Origin: Spirochaetota bacterium
Lineage (GTDB): Bacteria; Spirochaetota; Spirochaetia; Treponematales; Rectinemataceae
Reading direction: 5' to 3'
Assembly: GCA_022711355.1 (NCBI GenBank)
Contig: JAKLFE010000041.1
Span: forward strand, 1-40,283
Length of the DNA: 40,283 nucleotides
A program made the translations under genes and the position numbers. The notes below the pieces were generated by a model. The model had not been told where the DNA came from and did not search any database. It saw only the letters and a list, made by a program, of their open reading frames with translations. Below, piece after piece: positions 9,201-16,600 of the stretch (its first letter is position 1; the number at the start of each line of letters is the position of its first letter).

Positions 9201-9567
9201 TTATCTTCATAGTAGCGTCGGCCAGCTGGTGGAGCCGCTCGCCGCGGAGGCCCCAGACGAAGAGGATCCCCTCCTCCCCGAGGCTGGCCAGGCGGGAGCC
9301 GTCGGGGCTGAAGCGGAGGCTCACGGCAGGGCGTTCGTGGCCGCCCATGGTGGCGACCAGGATGCCCTCCTTGGTCCAGAGCTTGACCGAGGAGTCGCGG
9401 CCCCCGGCGGTGGCGACGAGGCTGCCGTCGGGGCTCGCGGCGATGCCGCCTACCCAGCTCGGGTGGCCGAGCTGGGCCACGACCCGCATTGGCGCGGGCT
9501 TGGCCGCCTGGGCGAAGGCGGCGAGGGATGCCGCGGCGAGGAGGGCGGCGAGGATGCTGCGCTTCAT
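6277..9567 (-). CDS. Secreted WD40-repeat protein with caspase-like peptidase domain
   Basis: This 1096-residue protein starts with a clear signal peptide (Arg-Lys, hydrophobic core, cleavage near AFAQAA, residue 22), so it acts outside the cytoplasm. Residues about 30-660 contain many WD40-type blades, seen as repeated SPDG and FSPDGK motifs followed by LW or LYD. A beta-rich linker of about 130 residues follows. The C-terminal 260 residues are a peptidase C14 (caspase/metacaspase-like) domain: YLGFGVSQYQDPSLNLKYA at the start, the catalytic His899 in FIAGHG, and the catalytic Cys951 in LMDTCESGE. Both catalytic residues are intact. AAAGGAG lies 8 nt before the ATG. The gene stands alone, convergent with the pseudo-helicase gene. 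The substrate is unknown. WD40-caspase architectures are known from bacteria, mostly of unknown role. Confidence 0.9.
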   Translation of the reverse strand: MKRSILAALLAAASLAAFAQAAKPAPMRVVAQLGHPSWVGGIAASPDGSLVATAGGRDSSVKLWTKEGILVATMGGHERPAVSLRFSPDGSRLASLGEEGILFVWGLRGERLHQLADATMKIKDFEFTPDGQSIVACSNLKDRNLLFFDYRQGKLAASYPLAMPDPINKYQEWQELEPSPDGKTLLIVTNEESMLADYRGAFIRKLKMGESGGTIRFTPDGSSLLELSRGSLARYDLASGKWTTIKEKIEGRGYALSRDGKTVAVPMKKRVELLGLDGTAKGALESNLKEWSGTNVLAFHPNGSAVYSGDETGGYASAPCLSIWDFANKSVAGVSGLNNKVLAAQFRSSDGRLVVIGSESGISTFSADLQFEGGASLQSLDRKLALTAGFDPTGEFFAVEEFGKLHIYDSRSLALLRSPSTGSSISGMGGLSLGPRGESFLLNTATETQYWQLEIKADPKADPKKIDWGQGDTIYGRMSKDEHAERSKPAAAFSPDGSAIALGCFAIDLVDRATLNKTSGREDKYNQYSHYYWWGPQVDELVASGGDSIFKTPNRMFDVLAFSPDGKTLAAARWDKTIDLYDMQGKLLKTLPGHDNYVRGLSFSPDGRLLVSSGDDSHVKLWNLESGELVNLVVARGEWLAYTPDGYFDASRGGGSLVALVKGESSAYGIDQFAAQYNRPDIILERLGSRNAALAAHYREQYARRLAKLGLAEGELSSEKAVPTVALTKNRVAGKFLELELAIAGGDADLKSYNVYVNDNPVWGARGKAASGRSLAASERIELTAGRNKVEVTALNAAGAESYRALYWADCAEAGPKPDLYYLGFGVSQYQDPSLNLKYAAKDAADLAKLFVGMKKQYGKIVAKAYLDKEVTKAAMAQAKELLAGAKPEDVFVLFIAGHGVHDADKAATYYYLGHEAKLGDLAGSAIPFEEVEELLQGVAPRQKLFLMDTCESGEAEEAGTALAKDFVGKKGVAARAVRGIAVRDKGGSPGLAGTYKRDQYIYNDVRRRSGAIVFSSCRGGEYSFESDSVKNGYFTSAILASFKDPKADADKDKSLSLGELRSYVGAQVPEKTAGMQHPTVDRDNLYLKFGFSLGK

Positions 9568-9646
9568 TTCTAAATCTCCTTTGTGCTCATTTTACGCGCC
9601 CTGCCACGTTAATGTTTTTTCCGCGGGCCCGGAAGCCCCCGCCGCG

Positions 9647-9675
9647 TTGACTTCGCCCCTTCCCTCGATTAGGCT
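9647..9675 (+). promoter_or_regulatory. Promoter of the alpha-glucan phosphorylase gene
   Basis: TTGACT (9647-9652), a 17-nt spacer and TAGGCT (9670-9675) form a good sigma-70-like promoter. Transcription would begin near 9682, about 28 nt before the start codon. Confidence 0.6.
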
Positions 9676-9690
9676 TTCCCTGGAAGCCTA
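9670..9690 (+). other. Perfect 7-bp hairpin across the -10 and the transcript start
   Basis: TAGGCTT and AAGCCTA pair exactly around a 7-nt loop. The left arm contains the -10 hexamer and the right arm lies at the start of the mRNA, just before the AAGGTGG ribosome site. It could be an operator for a dimeric regulator. Confidence 0.4.
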
Positions 9691-9709
9691 GCTTCGAAGG
9701 TGGTTGGCC

Positions 9710-12247
9710 ATGAAGATCATCTCCCACACCGTAAAGCCGAAGATCCCCGAGAACCTCGCCTTCCTCGACGAGATAGCGCACAACCTGTGGCTGTCCTGGA
9801 ACTTCGACGCGATCATGCTCTTCATGCGGCTGGACTACGACGTCTGGCTCCAGTCCAACCAGAACCCCGCCAAGATGCTCGGCATGGTCTCGCAGGAGCG
9901 CTACGACGAGCTGGGGCAGGACGATTCCTACCTCGCCGCCTTAAAGGAGGTGGCCGAGAAGTTCGAGCGCTACAAGAAGGGCGAGACCTGGTATAAAGGG
10001 CCGCGCGACGGGATCGTCGCCTACTTCTCCATGGAGTACGGCCTCGACGTCTCCCTGCCTACCTACTCCGGGGGCCTGGGCATCCTCTCCGGCGACCACA
10101 TGAAGACCGCGAGCGACATGGGCCTGCCCCTCGTGGGCGTGGGCCTTTTGTACCGGCAGGGCTACTTCAAGCAGTACCTCAACCCCGACGGCTTCCAGCA
10201 GGAGTCCTACCCCGAGAACGACTGGTACAACATGCCCGTGCACCGCTGCTTCGACGCCGCTGGCAAGCCCGTCCTCATCTCGGTGGACATGGCCGGGCGG
10301 ACCGTGGCCGCGCAGATCTGGGAGGTGAAGGTCGGCCGCTCCTCGCTCTTCCTCCTGGACACGAACATCGAGGAGAACGGGCCCGAGGACCGGACCATCA
10401 CCGCCGCGCTCTACGGAGGCGACAAGGAGACCCGGATCAAGCAGGAGATCCTCCTCGGCGTCGGGGGGATCCGCGCGCTCCGGGCCCTCGGCGTGCCCGT
10501 GGCGGTGACGCACATGAACGAGGGCCACTCGGCCTTCCTGGCCCTCGAGCGGATCCGCGAGCACATGGCCCTGCGCAAGTTCTCCTTCGCCGAGGCGGCC
10601 CAGGCGGTCTGGCCCACGAACATCTTCACGACCCACACCCCCGTGCCCGCGGGCAACGAGCGCTTCGGCATCGACCTCATGGAGAAGTACTTCCGCGGCC
10701 AGGCCCAGGCCTTCGGCCTCGAGTGGCGGGACTTCCTCGCCCTCGGCCGCGAGCGGGCCGACGACGACTCCGAGAGCTTCTGCATGACCGTCCTGGCCCT
10801 CCGGCTCTCGGCCTACGCCAACGGCGTCGCGAAGCTCCACGGCGAGGTCTCCCGCAAGATGTGGGCGGGCCTCTGGCCCGGCCTTTCGGAGGCCGAGGTC
10901 CCGATCTCCTCGGTCACGAACGGGGTCCACCCCCGCACCTGGGCCTCGCACAACATGCTCGAGCTCCTGGACCGCTACTTCGGGCCCCGCTTCTACGAGG
11001 AGCCGGCCAACCTCGAGATGTGGGAGCGCATGGACCGCATCTCCGACGAGGAGCTGTGGCGCAGCCACGAGCGCCGCCGCGAGCGCCTCGTCGTCCTGGC
11101 GCGCGACCGGCTCAAGAAGAGCTACAAGCGCATCGGCGCCTCCGACATGGCGATGCGGCGCGCCGACGACGCCCTCTCGCCCTACGCCCTCACCGTCTCC
11201 TTCGCCCGGCGCTTCGCCACCTACAAGCGGGGCAACCTCCTCCTGCGCGACCCGGACCGCCTCTTGCGCCTCCTCTCCGACCCCAAGCGGCCCATGCAGG
11301 TCATCTTCGCGGGCAAGGCCCACCCCCACGACCTTCCGGGCAAGGAGATCATCAAGGAGCTCGTCCACTTCTCCCGCCGCGAGGAGGTGCAGAGCCGCAT
11401 CGTCTTCCTCGAGGACTACGACATGACCATGTCGCGCTACCTCACCGCGGGCTCCGACGTCTGGCTCAACACGCCGCGCCGCCCCCTCGAGGCCTCGGGC
11501 ACGAGCGGCATGAAGGCCGGCGTCAACGGGGTCCTCAACTGCTCAGTCCTGGACGGCTGGTGGGCCGAGGGCTACCGGCCGGAGATCGGCTGGGCCATCG
11601 GCTCGGGCGAGGAGTACAAGGACGAGGCCCTCCAGGACCAGATCGAGAGCGAGGCCCTCTACGACCTCCTCGAGCGGGAGATCGTGCCCCTGTTCTACCA
11701 GCGCGGGCGGGACAACCTGCCCCGCGAGTGGATCAAGAAGATGAAGGCCTCGATCAGGTGCGTCGGCCAGGAGTTCTCGACCCACCGCATGCTCCAGGAA
11801 TACTCCGAGCTCTTCTACCTGCCCGCCCTCGAGAACTGGCGCCGCCTCGAGAAGGGGGGCTACGCCGACGCCAAGGCCCTCGCGGCCTACCTCGCCAAGG
11901 CCCGCGCCGCCTGGCACTCGGTCTCGGTCTCCGAGCTCCGCGCCGACGCCCAGCCCGTCATGGAGCTCGGCGCCCCGGTCACCGTGAGCGCGGCCGTCGA
12001 CTTGGGCGGGCTCGAGCCCTCGGAGGCGCGGGTCGAGCTCTACCACGGCGAGCTCTCGAGCCAGGGCGAGATCCTCGAGGCCGAGCTCACCGAGATGGAG
12101 CCGGGCTCCCGCTCGGGCCGGAGCTGGGAGTATCGGGTCACCGTGCCCTGCCGACGGACGGGCCAGAACGGCTACGCGGTGCGGGTCCTGCCACGCCACG
12201 AGGCCCTCGTGAGCCCCTTCGTGCCGGGGCTGGTACGCTGGGCCTGA
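9710..12247 (+). CDS. glgP: Alpha-glucan (glycogen) phosphorylase, GT35
   Basis: This 845-residue cytosolic enzyme releases glucose 1-phosphate from glycogen or maltodextrins. It belongs to the alpha-glucan phosphorylase branch with an N-terminal DUF3417 segment (about 10-110: LDEIAHNLWLSWNFDAI). Next comes the substrate region YFSMEYGLDVSLPTYSGGLG. The pyridoxal-phosphate lysine is Lys602 in EASGTSGMKAG, followed by DGWWAEG. The C-terminal 80 residues are a beta-sandwich-like extension, usual in this branch. The ATG at 9710 is preferred because AAGGTGG lies 6 nt upstream. A TTG two codons earlier would sit right against that site. A perfect 13-bp hairpin starts right after the stop codon. 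No glycogen-synthesis genes lie beside it, so it appears to be a single-gene unit with its own promoter. Confidence 0.95.
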   Translation: MKIISHTVKPKIPENLAFLDEIAHNLWLSWNFDAIMLFMRLDYDVWLQSNQNPAKMLGMVSQERYDELGQDDSYLAALKEVAEKFERYKKGETWYKGPRDGIVAYFSMEYGLDVSLPTYSGGLGILSGDHMKTASDMGLPLVGVGLLYRQGYFKQYLNPDGFQQESYPENDWYNMPVHRCFDAAGKPVLISVDMAGRTVAAQIWEVKVGRSSLFLLDTNIEENGPEDRTITAALYGGDKETRIKQEILLGVGGIRALRALGVPVAVTHMNEGHSAFLALERIREHMALRKFSFAEAAQAVWPTNIFTTHTPVPAGNERFGIDLMEKYFRGQAQAFGLEWRDFLALGRERADDDSESFCMTVLALRLSAYANGVAKLHGEVSRKMWAGLWPGLSEAEVPISSVTNGVHPRTWASHNMLELLDRYFGPRFYEEPANLEMWERMDRISDEELWRSHERRRERLVVLARDRLKKSYKRIGASDMAMRRADDALSPYALTVSFARRFATYKRGNLLLRDPDRLLRLLSDPKRPMQVIFAGKAHPHDLPGKEIIKELVHFSRREEVQSRIVFLEDYDMTMSRYLTAGSDVWLNTPRRPLEASGTSGMKAGVNGVLNCSVLDGWWAEGYRPEIGWAIGSGEEYKDEALQDQIESEALYDLLEREIVPLFYQRGRDNLPREWIKKMKASIRCVGQEFSTHRMLQEYSELFYLPALENWRRLEKGGYADAKALAAYLAKARAAWHSVSVSELRADAQPVMELGAPVTVSAAVDLGGLEPSEARVELYHGELSSQGEILEAELTEMEPGSRSGRSWEYRVTVPCRRTGQNGYAVRVLPRHEALVSPFVPGLVRWA

Positions 12248-12248
12248 G

Positions 12249-12280
12249 GCAGGGATTCGCCATCCTTGGCGAATCCCTGC
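12249..12280 (+). terminator. Perfect 13-bp hairpin after glgP
   Basis: GCAGGGATTCGCC pairs with GGCGAATCCCTGC around the loop ATCCTT, beginning 2 nt after the glgP stop. No T run follows, so it may act as a 3' end stabiliser or be part of the repeat family next to it. Confidence 0.55.
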
Positions 12281-12283
12281 CAT

Positions 12284-12312
12284 CGCGGAATCTCGCGGAG
12301 CGAGATTCCGCG
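12284..12312. repeat. Perfect 12-bp hairpin at the start of the repeat block
   Basis: CGCGGAATCTCG and CGAGATTCCGCG pair around CGGAG. The right arm (CGAGATTCCGCGGG) recurs at 12483-12496, again directly before a copy of the 51-bp repeat, so it behaves as a leader module of that repeat family. Confidence 0.7.
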
Positions 12313-12317
12313 GGTGG

Positions 12318-12550
12318 GTGAGCGCGGCCATCCGTGGCCGCGGCCTTCTGGGACCTCGGGGGCCTTGGGTGAGCGCGGCCATCCGTGGCCGCACCTTTTC
12401 GAGTCCTCAGGGGCCTTGGCTTTCCGCGGCCATCCCTGGCTGCACCCTTCTGAGCCCTCGGAGGCCCTGGCTTAGCGCTGCGCGAGATTCCGCGGGCGGC
12501 TCAGCGCGGCCATCCGCGGCCGCACCGCGCCGAGGGCACGGGGGCCCGAC
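12318..12550. repeat. 51-bp tandem repeat family, four copies
   Basis: Copies start at 12318, 12369 and 12420 with an exact 51-bp period. A fourth starts at 12500 after a 29-bp insertion that repeats the leader module. Each copy holds a small hairpin of the form GCGGCCATCCGTGGCCGC, followed by a stretch ending in GGCCTTGG. Copies 1 and 2 are most alike. Copies 3 and 4 have diverged. The period is 17 codons, and one frame stays open with a repeating RGHPWP motif, but there is no ribosome site and coding is doubtful. Confidence 0.85.
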
Positions 12551-12572
12551 CGGGTCCTCCCCCGCCCATACC

Positions 12573-12599
12573 TTGAAAGCCGGGCCGGAGTGGTATACT
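12573..12599 (+). promoter_or_regulatory. Promoter of the REC-PP2C gene (extended -10)
   Basis: TTGAAA (12573-12578), a 15-nt spacer and TATACT (12594-12599) with an upstream TGG form an extended -10 promoter. Transcription would start near 12606. Confidence 0.5.
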
Positions 12600-12605
12600 G
12601 TTTAT

Positions 12606-12844
12606 GCATAGGCGCCTTCTCTCGATGGCGCCGCAAGTAAAAAAGCCCGGTCCAGAGCAGGCGCGTCGAGCCGTTCACCATATCGCGACAGCGGATCGCC
12701 ACGGGCACCGATCCTCACCGAGACAGGGCTTAGGGGCCCGAGCTCTCGGCCAGGCAGTCCCAGTACCGAGGTGCCCCATGCCCGCCCCACGAGCAGGAAT
12801 CCAGCTTCGTTCATCCGCATCTTCCCGAAACCGCGGGGCTCCCC
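12606..12844 (+). other. Long leader of the REC-PP2C gene
   Basis: If the promoter is right, about 240 nt are transcribed before the GTG start. The leader opens with a hairpin of GGCGCC arms (12611-12616 and 12627-12632), then a purine-rich AAGTAAAAAAG. I do not recognise a known riboswitch. A frame opening at the ATG at 12604 has codon usage unlike genes here, so I treat the stretch as non-coding. Confidence 0.4.
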
Positions 12845-14302
12845 GTGGCTAGCGACTCCGGGGCGACCGTCCTCATCGTCGAGGACGAGGCCCTCGTCGG
12901 CCTCGACCTCAAGGAGGAGCTCGAGCGCCTCGGCTACCGCGTCCCCGACGTCGTGCCCTCCGGGGAGCGGGTCGTCGCGGCCGTGGCCGAGCACCGTCCC
13001 GACCTCGTGCTCATGGACGTCCGCCTCGAGGGCGGGGTCGACGGCATCGAGGCGGCGTACCAGGCCAAGGCCGAGTTCGAGGTGCCGGTGATCTTCCTGA
13101 CCGCCTACTCCGATCCCGAGACCCTCAGGCGAGCCGCCATGACCGAGCCCGCGGCCTTCCTCCTGAAGCCCTTCGACCAGCGCGAGCTCCTCGCCAACGT
13201 CGAGATGGCCCTGGCCCGGTCCCGCTGCGGCGAGGGCTCGAAGCGCGGCCTGCGGCAGGCCATCCCCCTGGTCAGGGCCCTCGACTCGCCGGGGATCCTG
13301 GCGGACACGGAGGGCAAGGTCGTCTACGCCAACCAGGCGGCGGCGCGCGCCCTCCGCGCCAACGACCCCGGCCGCCTCCGCGGCGTCCCCCTCTCGCGCT
13401 TCCTCCAGCCGAGCGGGGAGGGCGAGTCGAGCGCGGTGCGGGCCCTCGACGGCAGCGCCGCGCCCCTGCGCGCCCGGGTCCGCAGGCTCGAGGGGGGGGA
13501 CGGCTGCTTCATGGGGATCTACGTCGTCCTCGACAGCCTCGACCCCAAGGAGCGGGAGCTCCTCGAGCGCTCGGCCTCCGAGGCTAACGACGCGATAGCC
13601 CGGGTCCTGCCCCGTCCCGACTCGGGCGGCCCCGGTTTCCGGGTCGGCGGCTTCCTGAATCCCTGCCCCGCGGGTACGGGCGACTGCTTCGGCGTCTTCC
13701 GACCCGGCGCGGGGAGCCTGGCCTTCTACGGCCTCGACGTGATGGGCCACGGCATCCTCTCCTCGCTCATGGCCTACTCGCTCCACGACCTCATCCCCGC
13801 GATAGCCGAGGGGCCGGATGGGCGGGTCCTGCCGCCCGAGGAGCTCGTCTGCCGCCTCAACGAGCGCTACAAGGACTTCGGCGAGCGCCGGGCCGCGCCC
13901 TTCTTCACGATGGCCTACGGGACGATCGACGTCGGCTCGGGCTCCTTCTCGGTGGCGCGGGCGGGCCACGCGCCCGCCGTCCACCTCTCCGCCAAGGGCG
14001 GGGCCCGGGTCCTCGAGACCGAGGGCGCCGCCATCGGCATCTTCGAGCTCGTCGAGCCCCGGCCGGGCTTCGGGGTCCTCGAGCCCGGGGATCGCCTCCT
14101 CCTGCCCTCGGACGGCCTCCTCGACGCCTTCGACGAGGAGGACCTCGGGGCGGCCAAGAGGGCCTTCGCGGCCTTCGCGGAGGCCAAGGCAGGTCTCGGC
14201 CTCGACGAGCTCGCCGAGGCCTTCTACGCCCTCGACGCGGAGCGCCGCGCGAAGCAGGCCCTCGTCGACGACTCGAGCCTCCTGATCATCGAGCGGAGCT
14301 AG
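12845..14302 (+). CDS. Response regulator with PAS-like and PP2C (SpoIIE/RsbU) output
   Basis: This 485-residue cytosolic signalling protein has three parts. Residues 7-120 are a receiver domain with the acidic pair in IVEDEA, phospho-acceptor Asp58 (LVLMDVR), Thr86 (FLTAYS) and Lys108 (LLKPF). Residues about 137-215 resemble a PAS domain (PGILADTEGKVVYANQAAARAL). Residues about 245-485 are a PP2C-type serine phosphatase of the SpoIIE/RsbU class, with metal-site motifs GDCFGVF, YGLDVMGHG and LLLPSDGLLDAF. Such proteins usually dephosphorylate anti-sigma-factor antagonists or other phosphoproteins. The partner kinase is not adjacent. The start is GTG with no strong ribosome site, chosen because the receiver begins at once. 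The gene is convergent with glmS, with only 4 bp between stops. Confidence 0.9.
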   Translation: MASDSGATVLIVEDEALVGLDLKEELERLGYRVPDVVPSGERVVAAVAEHRPDLVLMDVRLEGGVDGIEAAYQAKAEFEVPVIFLTAYSDPETLRRAAMTEPAAFLLKPFDQRELLANVEMALARSRCGEGSKRGLRQAIPLVRALDSPGILADTEGKVVYANQAAARALRANDPGRLRGVPLSRFLQPSGEGESSAVRALDGSAAPLRARVRRLEGGDGCFMGIYVVLDSLDPKERELLERSASEANDAIARVLPRPDSGGPGFRVGGFLNPCPAGTGDCFGVFRPGAGSLAFYGLDVMGHGILSSLMAYSLHDLIPAIAEGPDGRVLPPEELVCRLNERYKDFGERRAAPFFTMAYGTIDVGSGSFSVARAGHAPAVHLSAKGGARVLETEGAAIGIFELVEPRPGFGVLEPGDRLLLPSDGLLDAFDEEDLGAAKRAFAAFAEAKAGLGLDELAEAFYALDAERRAKQALVDDSSLLIIERS

Positions 14303-14306
14303 GCCC

Positions 14307-16166
<1,860 letters not shown>

Positions 16167-16205
16167 GCTGTCCGTCCTTGTGAAAAGAGATGGGAGGGCC
16201 GGCCC

Positions 16206-16493
16206 TCAGCCGTAGATCATCCGCTTGATCTGCCGCTGGCTGAGCGGCGGCGCGGCGAAGCGGCCGGAGGCGATCTCGCGCTCGAGGAGCTCGAAGCAGC
16301 GCTCGTTGGGCAGGCCCGCTGCGCGAAGCTCGCCGTGGCGCCGCCGCGCGTAGTCCTCGACGCCCTCCTCGCTGAGGAGCCAGAGGTCGGCGAGGAGGGT
16401 GCCGAGCTCTGCCTCCGAGAGGCCGTAGCGCTCGGCGAGCCGGGCGCGCTGCTCGAGGCTGAGGGGAGGGAAGTCGCCCGAAGCCTGGTTCAT
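16206..16493 (-). CDS. Small conserved protein of unknown function
   Basis: The protein has 95 residues from the ATG at 16493. It is all-helical by eye and charged. It begins MNQASGDFPPLSLEQRARLAERYG and ends with FAAPPLSQRQIKRMIYG. That C-terminal LSxRQIxRxIYG motif resembles one I recall from small uncharacterised bacterial proteins. There are no cysteines that could bind metal and no membrane segment. An upstream TTG at 16529 keeps the frame open, but it sits 2 nt from a TATAAT hexamer and is an unlikely start. The gene lies 39 nt upstream of glmS and probably shares its transcript. No function can be assigned. Confidence 0.7.
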   Translation of the reverse strand: MNQASGDFPPLSLEQRARLAERYGLSEAELGTLLADLWLLSEEGVEDYARRRHGELRAAGLPNERCFELLEREIASGRFAAPPLSQRQIKRMIYG

Positions 16494-16500
16494 GCTGCTT

Positions 16501-16560
16501 ACAATATCGGGATGGTCTAGATAATTCAATTATTATATCCGAATTCGGATATTATTGCCC
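16501..16560 (-). promoter_or_regulatory. AT-rich promoter region with an 18-bp perfect palindrome
   Basis: On the minus strand TATAAT lies at 16537-16532, overlapping the edge of the palindrome ATATCCGAATTCGGATAT (16535-16552). A second possible -10, TATTGT (16506-16501), is 7 nt before the ATG. No good -35 is visible. The palindrome placement suits an operator controlling the small gene and glmS. Confidence 0.5.
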
Positions 16561-16600
16561 TATGATCGGCTTTGTTGCGGGGCACGAGCCTGCATCTCGA

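Noticed and set aside
12266..12475. 69-codon frame with 17-residue RGHPWP repeats
   Set aside because: The periodicity follows from the 51-bp DNA repeat. There is no ribosome site and hairpins cover it, so I list it as a repeat and not as a gene.
12318..12550. CRISPR array
   Set aside because: The units are tandem and diverge over their whole length. There are no conserved short repeats with unique spacers and no cas genes.
12604..12852. Small gene before the REC-PP2C gene, overlapping its start
   Set aside because: Codon use is unlike the genes here (many A-ending codons), composition is Arg/Pro-rich, and the ATG is only 4 nt from the -10.
14303..14306. Terminator between the REC-PP2C gene and glmS
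   Set aside because: Only 4 bp separate the stops, and no hairpin with a T run is visible nearby.
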